Origin: JBMOKU01 sp049324315 | Lineage (GTDB): Bacteria > Bacillota > Clostridia > Peptostreptococcales > Thermotaleaceae | Assembly: GCA_049324315.1 (NCBI GenBank) | Contig: JBMOKU010000051.1 | Location: 1 to 58,553, forward strand | Direction: 5' to 3' | Length of the DNA: 58,553 nt | Part shown: positions 44,019-51,992 of the stretch, one piece after another | Numbering within the stretch: the stretch's first letter is position 1 | Layout: every line of letters begins with the position of its first letter | Translations under genes and position numbers: made by a program | The notes under the pieces: model-generated | What the model was told of the DNA's origin: nothing | Seen by the model: only the letters and a program-made list of their open reading frames with translations | The model's database searches: none

Positions 44019-44160
44019 GGAGACTGCTGAAAAGCTCAGATTTTTTGAGTAGAAGAGGCAAGAATTGGGGACTGGTCTGCTGTCCGGTGTGCTTTTTACC
44101 GGACTAGGGCCCTGTCCCCATGTGTTGCCTGGACGATGAGTTACTTTTTCAACAGTCTCC
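44019..44160. mobile_element. 142-bp MITE in the dinB 5' leader
   Basis: The termini GGAGACTGCTGAAAAG and, at the right end, the complement of GGAGACTGTTGAAAAAG form near-identical inverted repeats of about 16 bases. The element is flanked on both sides by TTATTA (44013-44018 and 44161-44166), a 6-base target duplication. The interior carries a GGGGAC...GTCCCC palindrome (around 44066-44120) and no ORF. The left flank abuts the dinB ribosome site. The parental transposase is not in the window. Confidence 0.85.
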
Positions 44161-44185
44161 TTATTAGAATATGCGCTTACTTCAT

Positions 44186-44214
44186 ATTATATACGAACAC
44201 ATGTTCTGATGTAA
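44186..44214 (-). promoter_or_regulatory. dinB promoter with LexA (SOS) box
   Basis: On the minus strand TTACAT (44214-44209), 17 bases and TATAAT (44191-44186) form a promoter. CGAACACATGTTCT (44194-44207) matches the Gram-positive LexA box CGAACNNNNGTTCG with one mismatch and lies in the -35/-10 spacer, where repressor binding would block polymerase. Confidence 0.85.
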
Positions 44215-44267
44215 AGGTAAAAAGAGGTTCTAGATGAAAAATTTATTAACGTTTATTAACGAATTTA

Positions 44268-45335
44268 TTAATGAAGAATTTGCTTTTTACGAAGAAGCTT
44301 ACAGATGTTATATAGGAAAGATGTGTATTTTGGAGAAGAAGTCAGTAGTTTATGAGATATCATATTTTCCGGTTCAAGCTTTGTTTTGGGGTCAGAAAGA
44401 TACATGGCTAAAAGTCCTTCAATAACCGTAAGATGAAAAAGAGGGTTTTTTAAGATAACTATTCTTTCAATGGATTCTTGAAGGAAAGATTTTAATTTCT
44501 TTTCTTGTTCAGCAATATCTTGATAATAGGATACAAAGTTCAAATCTCCTGTTAAGCTGTCTTCTCTTTGATCTATAAAATAATCCAGTAAAATATGGAG
44601 GCCGCATACCCAAGGAAAATAGGCATCCATGACTTGATGAACCTCTTCTTCTATGAGATTTTCATCAATGGCAAGGGAGCATAGCATAAAAATACCTAGG
44701 GTAGATCCGGCAGCAGCAGCAAATTCCCAGGTAGAAAGATGATTATATTGCTGCAGATATGGTTTTGCCCACACATGCAATTTTACTTCTCTTTTTGCAG
44801 GCGATATATGTTTGAAGCTCTGCATTTCTGAATATAATGTTCCAAGCCACTGGGCCTTATCCTGTACTTTGTGATAGCTTGGAAGCTTATGAATACAAAC
44901 TTTACAGGTATTTACCAATTCATAAAGATAAAGACCGTCTTCTTTGAGGGGATAATATCGATAATAATCGGAAAAATGATCTTCTAAATACAGGGCATCT
45001 GTAATGGCCAGGTGCAGCTGCAAAAAGGCTTTTTCATCTTCTATCCCCACACGGTCACATAGATTATCCAGATAGTCACTGATGGTCTGAAGCGCTACAA
45101 TCAGCTGGATCAGATCATGCTGATTTCTGTCATGATACAAACCATAGACAGCACCTCCCTGAGCATGAAAAGCTTTTTTTTCTATACTGGATAGTGCTTG
45201 CTCAGACAGGATTCTGTCAGGAATCATAGAAGCTTTGATTTTCCAATGGTTTAGATTCTCTTCTACTATTGGAAAAATATTTTTTACAAAGCGATAAATC
45301 GTTTTTGATTGATGATAGGATTCTGTCATGGACAA
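44268..45335 (-). CDS. ytpB: Tetraprenyl-beta-curcumene synthase (YtpB, DUF2600)
   Basis: About 355 residues. In Bacillus subtilis YtpB cyclises heptaprenyl diphosphate to tetraprenyl-beta-curcumene, a C35 terpene precursor associated with spores. The match is visible in IPDRILSEQALSSIEKKAFHAQGG and QTISDYLDNLCDR, with the acidic DYLDNLCD as a likely metal site, and in AAAAGSTLGIFML and GLHILLDYFIDQ. GGGAGGG fits the TTG at 45335 (7 bases), with the ATG two codons later as an alternative. It runs opposite to its upstream neighbour, a flavoprotein gene. Confidence 0.88.
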   Translation of the reverse strand: MSMTESYHQSKTIYRFVKNIFPIVEENLNHWKIKASMIPDRILSEQALSSIEKKAFHAQGGAVYGLYHDRNQHDLIQLIVALQTISDYLDNLCDRVGIEDEKAFLQLHLAITDALYLEDHFSDYYRYYPLKEDGLYLYELVNTCKVCIHKLPSYHKVQDKAQWLGTLYSEMQSFKHISPAKREVKLHVWAKPYLQQYNHLSTWEFAAAAGSTLGIFMLCSLAIDENLIEEEVHQVMDAYFPWVCGLHILLDYFIDQREDSLTGDLNFVSYYQDIAEQEKKLKSFLQESIERIVILKNPLFHLTVIEGLLAMYLSDPKTKLEPENMISHKLLTSSPKYTSFLYNICKLLRKKQILH

Positions 45336-45506
45336 TAGAAATCCCTCCCGATAAATATTTCTTTTTATCAGTGTGAACATTTTATCAGAATATCATTCGG
45401 TGGATATATGAAATAGATAGTATGGGAATATATTTAGAGACACTACACAAAATAATGATTAAATCTAGTTATTAATCAAAGTAAAAAAATAACAGGTGAT
45501 TATAAT

Positions 45507-46583
45507 ATGAAAGTAGCCATTATCGGCGCTGGTTTAGCTGGACTAGCCTGTGCCATAGAGTTTGAGAAGCACGGTATCATAGCTGATATTTATGAACGTA
45601 ACAGTAGTGTTGGATGGATATGGCCATCACTGGTATATTGCCCCAGTATATTTACTAGGAAACTTGGTGATGTACCAACTTATTTTAAAAAAACGTATGA
45701 TCTTGCGATTATACCGCATCGAGAATGTAAAAGTATTTTAATGAAATCTGCTAATCAAGATGTACTTGTGGATGGGAAGTTGGGATATTGCTTTCTAAGA
45801 GGAAAAGATAGCCGTTCCATTGAGAATCAGCTTCTTTATCTGCTGCAAAAAACCCCCATACACTATAATACCCCTGCCAACTGTATCGAGCTTTCTAAAA
45901 TATATGATCATGTTGTCGTAGCTACTGGTAGGGCAAAAGATGCTATAGAGCTTGGTTTATGGGAAAATCAAGGTACGGCGATCGTTGTAGGGGGTGTTGG
46001 AATTGGCCAATTTGATACTACTTTTAGTGCTGCCTATTTTAATATAGATTATGCAGGTGCTGGATACGGAAGATTAACACCATTTAGTTCAACACATGCA
46101 ATATTAGGCTTATATATTATAGGTAAAGAAGAAGTTGATATCGTAAAGTCGTTTAATCAGTTCTTAAAGTATGAAGGGCTTGACTATTTAGAATTTACGT
46201 ACCTTGTTGTGCCTCCTCCATTTGATACGGGTCGCGTTACGAAATTTCAGGTGGGAAATATATTGTTAGCGGGTCGTTCTGCGGGATTAACGGAAAGACT
46301 ACTGGGTGTTGGTTGCTGCGAAGCACTGGAAAGCGGTATCCAGGCAGCCCGGTCAATTATTTATAATAAAAATTATGACGCACTTGTCAGACCTTTACAG
46401 AGGCATATTGAAAATATTTCATCCTTTCGTAATGTGGTAGAAAAATATACGAATGAGGATTATGATAGACTCTTAAATGTATTAAAAACTTCAGGTGTGA
46501 AGCAAGCTATCTACAATACGAAATTGAACCACACTGATTTCGCAGGTGGCATATTAAAAAACCTCTATAAACTATTTAAGTAA
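45507..46583 (+). CDS. FAD-dependent oxidoreductase, geranylgeranyl-reductase-like
   Basis: 358 residues with the N-terminal dinucleotide motif GAGLAGLACAIEFE near 7-20, VVVATG near 138-143, a central DYAGAGYGRLTPFSSTHAILG segment resembling the substrate loop of geranylgeranyl reductases, and ILLAGRSAGLTERLLGVGCCEALESG near 249-274 for FAD. Such enzymes saturate isoprenoid chains. Its position beside a terpene cyclase and near a polyprenyl synthase supports an isoprenoid substrate, but this is inferred. AGGTGAT precedes the ATG. Confidence 0.7.
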   Translation: MKVAIIGAGLAGLACAIEFEKHGIIADIYERNSSVGWIWPSLVYCPSIFTRKLGDVPTYFKKTYDLAIIPHRECKSILMKSANQDVLVDGKLGYCFLRGKDSRSIENQLLYLLQKTPIHYNTPANCIELSKIYDHVVVATGRAKDAIELGLWENQGTAIVVGGVGIGQFDTTFSAAYFNIDYAGAGYGRLTPFSSTHAILGLYIIGKEEVDIVKSFNQFLKYEGLDYLEFTYLVVPPPFDTGRVTKFQVGNILLAGRSAGLTERLLGVGCCEALESGIQAARSIIYNKNYDALVRPLQRHIENISSFRNVVEKYTNEDYDRLLNVLKTSGVKQAIYNTKLNHTDFAGGILKNLYKLFK

Positions 46584-46593
46584 ATCTATTTTC

Positions 46594-46620
46594 ATGTCTC
46601 TAAAATAGAGGCATTTTTTG
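46594..46620 (+). terminator. Terminator after the flavoprotein gene
   Basis: ATGTCTCTA (46594-46602) pairs with TAGAGGCAT (46606-46614) with one G-U pair, followed by six T residues. Confidence 0.85.
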
Positions 46621-46675
46621 TTTTTTGTAGAAAAATATGAATAATAGATAGAAGCAGGTAAAAAGGGATGGTTTT

Positions 46676-47233
46676 ATGGAACGTTTAGAAGATTTACAGC
46701 CTATTGTATACGGATGCAAAAAGTGTAGGCTTCATGAAAAAAGAAAGAATGTTGTTTTTGGAGAAGGAAATCCTCATGCTGAGATCATGTTTATCGGAGA
46801 AGGGCCCGGTGAACAAGAGGATTTGCAGGCAAGACCGTTTGTTGGGCCTGCTGGTCACTTGCTGACCAAGGTAATAGAAGGCATTGGATTAGCGAGAGAA
46901 GAAGTATATATTGGTAATATTGTGAAGTGCAGACCTCCGAACAATAGGAATCCATTAGACGATGAAATGGAGGCATGTCTTCCTTATTTGAGATGGCAGG
47001 TAAAGCTTATACAACCCAAAATCATTGTCTGTTTAGGTGCCGTTTCGGCAAGAAACATAATAGATAAAGAATTTAGAATAACAAAGCAAAGAGGACAATG
47101 GATCGAAAGAAAAGGTATCTGGATAACAGCTACGTTTCATCCTTCGGCAGTACTACGGGATGAGAGTAAAAAAAGGCCTTTTTGGGAAGACTTTAAAGAA
47201 TTGAAAAGAAGATATGAAGAATATAAGAGGTGA
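46676..47233 (+). CDS. udg: Uracil-DNA glycosylase, family 4 (Fe-S)
   Basis: 185 residues. Removes uracil from DNA. GEGPGEQEDLQARPFVGPAG near 42-61 is motif A, and FHPSAVLRD near 155-163 the uracil-pocket motif. Four cysteines in the family pattern (GCKKC near 14-18, KCRPP near 84, CLPYL near 100) should hold a 4Fe-4S cluster. It overlaps or abuts the next glycosylase-like gene. Confidence 0.92.
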   Translation: MERLEDLQPIVYGCKKCRLHEKRKNVVFGEGNPHAEIMFIGEGPGEQEDLQARPFVGPAGHLLTKVIEGIGLAREEVYIGNIVKCRPPNNRNPLDDEMEACLPYLRWQVKLIQPKIIVCLGAVSARNIIDKEFRITKQRGQWIERKGIWITATFHPSAVLRDESKKRPFWEDFKELKRRYEEYKR

Positions 47234-47238
47234 AAGCT

Positions 47239-47811
47239 TTGAAGCAAAAGCGGTTAACACAGTTAAAGCAGCAGTGTGAAAGGGAAAGCAGTGAACCTAC
47301 GGTGTTTGGAGAAGGAAATGCAGATGCAAGGATTATATTGGTAGGAGAAGCACCTGGTGCTAAAGAGGTGGAATTACAGAGGCCTTTTGTGGGACAGGCA
47401 GGCAAAAATCTGGATGAGTTTTTAGAAGTCTTGGAGCTTAATCGTGAAGATATTTATATTACCAATGTGGTAAAGATACGGCCTTATAAGGTCAATGAAA
47501 AAACAGGAAGAAAATCAAATCGCCCTCCCAGTAAAAAAGAGATTGAACAGTACGGGAAATACTTGGATGAAGAGATTGATGTAATAAAACCAAGAATTGT
47601 GGTAACCCTGGGGAATGTCCCTCTTAAATTTGTATTAAAAGATCAAAAGGCCATTATAGGGGAAAAACACGGACAGCCTATTTCTATAGGAGAGAAATAT
47701 ATTTTTCCCTTATACCATCCGGCGTCGATTATCTATAATCAACAGTTGAAAACCACTTATATTGAGGATTTACATAAATTAAAGGAATTTGTTTACGAAG
47801 AGATTTTATAG
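47239..47811 (+). CDS. Uracil-DNA glycosylase superfamily protein lacking the Fe-S cysteines
   Basis: About 190 residues, related to its upstream neighbour: GEAPGAKEVELQRPFVGQAGKN corresponds to motif A, and YHPASIIYN to the C-terminal motif. The cysteine ligands are absent (a single Cys near the N-terminus), so no cluster is expected. GEAPG in place of GEGPG also differs. The start is uncertain: TTG at 47239 has AGAGG 8 bases upstream; GTG at 47230 overlaps the previous stop. The substrate specificity is unknown. Confidence 0.75.
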   Translation: MKQKRLTQLKQQCERESSEPTVFGEGNADARIILVGEAPGAKEVELQRPFVGQAGKNLDEFLEVLELNREDIYITNVVKIRPYKVNEKTGRKSNRPPSKKEIEQYGKYLDEEIDVIKPRIVVTLGNVPLKFVLKDQKAIIGEKHGQPISIGEKYIFPLYHPASIIYNQQLKTTYIEDLHKLKEFVYEEIL

Positions 47812-47819
47812 AAGTGATA

Positions 47820-47853
47820 AGAGTGTGCATAGAAAAAGCACATTCTTTTTTTG
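47820..47853 (+). terminator. Terminator after the glycosylase pair
   Basis: AGAGTGTGC (47820-47828) pairs with GCACATTCT (47838-47846) with one G-U pair, followed by seven T residues. Confidence 0.85.
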
Positions 47854-47966
47854 TGTTCTTCAATATCCATAAAATACATCTTTATGTATGATAATCTTAA
47901 AAATTCAAATAATAACAGGGAGGTAAAACAAGTTTTTTTATAGATATAGATTAAGGAGGTTGGTTT

Positions 47967-50900
47967 ATGGCAAGAAAGACAAAAACCATGGATGGAAATG
48001 AAGCTGCGGCATATGTATCCTATGCTTTTACGGATGTAGCAGCGATTTTTCCCATTACCCCTTCATCCAATATGGCTGAATCGGTAGATGAATGGGCAGC
48101 CCATGGGAAGAAAAATATTTTTGGACAGACGGTAAGGGTCGTGGAGATGCAGTCAGAAGCCGGTGCAGCCGGTGCGGTTCACGGTTCCCTGCAAGGAGGG
48201 GCTTTAACCACGACGTATACAGCTTCTCAAGGATTGCTGTTAATGATTCCAAATATGTACAAAATGGTCGGAGAGTTATTACCCGGTGTATTCCATGTAA
48301 GTGCCCGTGCAGTAGCAGCCCATGCATTATCCATATTTGGCGATCATCAGGATGTTATGGCAACCAGGCAAACAGGATTTGCCCTACTAGCATCAGGAAG
48401 TGTACAAGAAGCAATGGATCTGGGCGGTATTGCCCACTTAGCAGCCATTAAATCCAGAGTACCATTCCTCCATTTCTTTGATGGCTTCCGTACATCCCAT
48501 GAATTGCAAAAGATTGAAGTCATAGAGTATGAGGACTTCAATAAGCTTGTGGATCATCAGGCGATTAAAGAATTTAGAGACAGGTCATTAAATCCTGAGC
48601 ATCCTGTATGTAGAGGAACTGCTCAAAATCCAGATATTTATTTCCAAGGGAGAGAAGTATCCAATCCATATTTTGAAGCAGTGCCTGATATCGTTGCCGG
48701 TTATATGAAGGAGATCAGCAAGCTTACAGGAAGGGAATATCTGCCGTTTAACTACTATGGTGCAAAAGACGCAGAATATGTGATCGTAGCTATGGGTTCT
48801 GCCTGTGATACCATTGAAGAGACCATTGATTATTTAATGGAAAAGGGCGAAAAGGTTGGTATGATCAGAGTCCATTTATATAGACCTTTCTGTGAAAAAT
48901 ATTTCTTTGATGTATTCCCTAAGACTGTTAAGAAAATAGCCGTATTAGATCGAACAAAAGAACCTGGTGCGGTGGGAGAACCATTATATGAAGATGTAAG
49001 GAGCCTTTTCTACGACAAAAAAGATGCACCGATTATTGTTGGTGGAAGATACGGTCTAGGATCAAAAGACACAAGACCATCTCAAATTATGGCTGTATTT
49101 AACAACCTGAAGAGCATTAACCCTAAGAACGGATTTACCATTGGCATTGTTGATGATGTAAGCAATACATCCTTACCGGAAGGAGATGTTATTGAAACAA
49201 CACCACAGGGAACGATCCGCTGTAAATTCTGGGGCTTGGGATCTGATGGTACGGTGGGAGCCAATAAAGAAGCCATTAAGATCATTGGAGATACAACGAA
49301 TCTTTATGCCCAGGGTTACTTCTCCTATGACAGTAAAAAATCTGGAGGTACCACAGTTTCTCACTTGCGGTTTGGGAAGAAACCTATTAAAGCCCCGTAC
49401 TTGGTATATAACTGCGATTTTATTGCATGTCACAACAAATCCTATCTTTACCACTATGATTTACTGAAGGGATTAAAAGATAAGGGTACTTTTGTCTTGA
49501 ACTGTCCGTGGACGGAAGAAGAACTGGATGAAAAACTACCGGCAGCGATTAAGCGATATATTGCCCAGGAGCATATCAATTTTTATGTCATCGATGCGGT
49601 CAAGATTGCCCAGGAAATTGGGTTGGGCAATCGAATCAATATGATTATGCAAGCTGCTTTCTTTAAGCTGGCAGAGGTCATTCCCCTTGAGAATGCCGTT
49701 AACCATTTGAAGACCAGTATAGAAAAGGTATACGGTAAAAAAGGCGGAAAAATTGTTGAAATGAACCGGAAAGCAGTGGACAAGGGTGTGGAGGAACTGA
49801 GAATGGTCAATGTGCCATCCCATTGGGCCGATGCAAAGGATGAAGAACTGCCAATCAAAGACGAACCGGACTTTGTAAAGAAGATCCAAAGGCCTATGGC
49901 AAGACTGGAGGGAGATGATCTTCCGGTAAGTGCCTTTAGAGGTATGGAGGACGGAACCTTCCCCTTGGGTACAACAGCCTATGAAAAACGAGGCATTGCT
50001 GTAACTATCCCGCAGTGGCAAACAGATAACTGTATTCAGTGTAACCAATGTGCTTATATATGTCCCCATGCGGTTATTCGACCGATGCTTCTAAATGAAG
50101 AAGAAAAGAGAAAGGCACCGGACTCCTTCGAGACAAAAGCAGCTGTAGGAAAGGGTCTGGAAGGATTGGAATATCGTATTGCTATCAGTCCTTTAGACTG
50201 TACCGGATGCGGTAACTGTGCTGATATCTGTCCGGCACCGAAGAAAGCGCTGGTTATGGTGGATGCAGAGGAAGAAACGATTCGACAGTCTGAGAATTGG
50301 GAATATGCCATGAAGCAAGTAAGCGTCAAGGATGACCTAATGAGCAAATATACATTGAAAGGAAGTCAGTTTGCACAACCGCTATTGGAATTTTCAGGAG
50401 CATGTGCAGGATGTGGAGAAACTGCCTATGTAAAACTGGCAACACAGCTGTATGGAGATAGAATGGTTATCGCCAATGCCACTGGCTGCTCCTCCATCTG
50501 GGGTGCCAGTGCACCATCCATCGCATATTCAACCAATGTACAAGGTAAAGGGCCTGCTTGGGCAAATTCTTTGTTTGAGGATAATGCGGAGTATGGCTTT
50601 GGTATTCATTTGGCTGTAAAGCAAATGAGAGACCGTCTGGCTGATCTTATGGAAGAAGGGCTAGGATCCAATCTTGACGATGATCTAAAGCAAGCCTTCC
50701 GTAATTGGCTGACCCATAAAGAAGATGGCGAAGAATCTAAAACGGCTTCTGCAAGAATTCTCTCTATCCTCGAAAGCGGTAAATATAATGACAATCCTAT
50801 AACAAAAGAAATCTTGGAGAAGAAGGATTTCCTTGTGAAGAAGTCCGTTTGGATTGTGGGTGGCGACGGATGGGCTTATGATATAGGTTATGGCGGATTA

Positions 50901-51497
50901 GACCATGTGTTGGCTTCCGGAGAAGATATCAATATCCTTGTGATCGATACAGAAGTGTATTCTAATACAGGAGGTCAGGCTTCGAAGGCTACGGCTATCG
51001 GAGCCGCTGCAAAATTTGCGGCTTCCGGTAAGAAAATTCGTAAAAAAGACCTGGGTATGATGGCCATGAGCTACGGTTATGTATATGTGACTCAAATAGC
51101 CATGGGGGCAAATATGAACCATACCATCAAAGCAATGGCTGAGGCAGAAGCATATAAGGGACCATCCCTCATTATCTGCTATGCACCATGTATTGCCCAC
51201 GGAATTAAATCAGGGATGGGAACAACGGTAGTTCAAGAGAAGAAAGCTGTAGAAGCAGGATATTGGCACCTGTATAGATATAATCCTGAACTGGCAGATC
51301 AAGGCAAGAATCCATTCATTATGGATTCTAAGGAGCCAAAAGCCTCCTTCCGAGAATTTATTGAAGGGGAAATCCGATATGCACAGGTTAAAACGATGTT
51401 CCCAGATATTGCTGAAGAACTGTTTACAGAAGCAGAGAAAGTAGCAAAGATTAAGTATGATACGTACAGACGATTAGCTGAGATGAAGTACGAATAA
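47967..51497 (+). CDS. nifJ: Pyruvate:ferredoxin (flavodoxin) oxidoreductase
   Basis: A 1176-residue single-chain homodimer subunit that oxidises pyruvate with CoA to acetyl-CoA and CO2, reducing ferredoxin. Domains in order: the pyrimidine-binding half (FPITPSSNMAE near 28-38), domains II and III, a CoA-transferase-like part, a bacterial ferredoxin insert with CIQCNQCAYICP and CTGCGNCADICP, and the C-terminal TPP domain with CAGCGETAY and GGDGWAYDIGYGGLDH. AAGGAGG precedes the ATG. It is a monocistronic unit with its own terminator, central to anaerobic metabolism. Confidence 0.97.
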   Translation: MARKTKTMDGNEAAAYVSYAFTDVAAIFPITPSSNMAESVDEWAAHGKKNIFGQTVRVVEMQSEAGAAGAVHGSLQGGALTTTYTASQGLLLMIPNMYKMVGELLPGVFHVSARAVAAHALSIFGDHQDVMATRQTGFALLASGSVQEAMDLGGIAHLAAIKSRVPFLHFFDGFRTSHELQKIEVIEYEDFNKLVDHQAIKEFRDRSLNPEHPVCRGTAQNPDIYFQGREVSNPYFEAVPDIVAGYMKEISKLTGREYLPFNYYGAKDAEYVIVAMGSACDTIEETIDYLMEKGEKVGMIRVHLYRPFCEKYFFDVFPKTVKKIAVLDRTKEPGAVGEPLYEDVRSLFYDKKDAPIIVGGRYGLGSKDTRPSQIMAVFNNLKSINPKNGFTIGIVDDVSNTSLPEGDVIETTPQGTIRCKFWGLGSDGTVGANKEAIKIIGDTTNLYAQGYFSYDSKKSGGTTVSHLRFGKKPIKAPYLVYNCDFIACHNKSYLYHYDLLKGLKDKGTFVLNCPWTEEELDEKLPAAIKRYIAQEHINFYVIDAVKIAQEIGLGNRINMIMQAAFFKLAEVIPLENAVNHLKTSIEKVYGKKGGKIVEMNRKAVDKGVEELRMVNVPSHWADAKDEELPIKDEPDFVKKIQRPMARLEGDDLPVSAFRGMEDGTFPLGTTAYEKRGIAVTIPQWQTDNCIQCNQCAYICPHAVIRPMLLNEEEKRKAPDSFETKAAVGKGLEGLEYRIAISPLDCTGCGNCADICPAPKKALVMVDAEEETIRQSENWEYAMKQVSVKDDLMSKYTLKGSQFAQPLLEFSGACAGCGETAYVKLATQLYGDRMVIANATGCSSIWGASAPSIAYSTNVQGKGPAWANSLFEDNAEYGFGIHLAVKQMRDRLADLMEEGLGSNLDDDLKQAFRNWLTHKEDGEESKTASARILSILESGKYNDNPITKEILEKKDFLVKKSVWIVGGDGWAYDIGYGGLDHVLASGEDINILVIDTEVYSNTGGQASKATAIGAAAKFAASGKKIRKKDLGMMAMSYGYVYVTQIAMGANMNHTIKAMAEAEAYKGPSLIICYAPCIAHGIKSGMGTTVVQEKKAVEAGYWHLYRYNPELADQGKNPFIMDSKEPKASFREFIEGEIRYAQVKTMFPDIAEELFTEAEKVAKIKYDTYRRLAEMKYE

Positions 51498-51500
51498 AAG

Positions 51501-51544
51501 AAAAAAGGAAGAAAATCTATTGAATTTGATTTTCTTCCTTTTTT
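51501..51544. terminator. Bidirectional terminator between nifJ and the spore-protein gene
   Basis: A 17-bp stem (51501-51517 with 51528-51544), A-rich on the left and T-rich on the right. It abuts the stop codon of the convergent small gene. Confidence 0.88.
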
Positions 51545-51712
51545 CTATTTTTGATTTTCTTCTACCCATTCCTTTGCATTGATGACTTCCTTATCATTTG
51601 GAATAGGAACTCTTGAATGTGGTTTTTGCTTTTCGATATTTGCCCATGCAGCAGTCTGATGATTTTCGATAGGCATACCCATATTTTTTTCTTTAAATTT
51701 GTTTTTGGCCAT
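51545..51712 (-). CDS. DUF3787-type small spore-surface protein
   Basis: A 55-residue, charged soluble protein containing HQTAAWANIEKQKPHSRVPI, the conserved TAAWA(N) core I associate with DUF3787 proteins found on clostridial spores (the C. difficile CDIF630_02480 family). GAAGGAG lies 8 bases before the ATG. The function is unknown; sporulation-stage expression is inferred from the family. Confidence 0.75.
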   Translation of the reverse strand: MAKNKFKEKNMGMPIENHQTAAWANIEKQKPHSRVPIPNDKEVINAKEWVEENQK

Positions 51713-51845
51713 GATATCAACTCCTTCATTTTTATTATTTTCTATAGCACGAAAATCTATGAATCATTTTTTCAGATATCTTCTTTTTGAAAATTGATGT
51801 GATATACTTTTTGTATCTATATATAGCGCATTAAATATTTTACAT

Positions 51846-51922
51846 TGTAGGGGTCGCTGCCTACAGCGACCCATTGCGACGTATGGGCTGAACCGGGCTG
51901 CTGTAGGCAGCAGCCCCTACAA
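51846..51922. repeat. Palindromic repeat upstream of the sigma-54 activator gene
   Basis: TTGTAGGGGTCGCTGCCTAC at the left and its near-complement at the right (about 51900-51922) form 20-odd-base arms with a short asymmetric centre. It is a dispersed-repeat-like element with no coding content, sitting where the promoter of the next gene should be. Confidence 0.65.
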
Positions 51923-51992
51923 GATAAAATGCAATTTCTTTATTGCGTTATACATAGTTGAAAAAAAGTTAATGATAGAGGGGTTGTTGCCC

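Noticed and set aside
44234..44425. 63-codon plus-strand ORF with AGAGG before its ATG
   Set aside because: Most of it is antisense to the conserved C-terminal part of the terpene cyclase gene, and it has no recognisable features.
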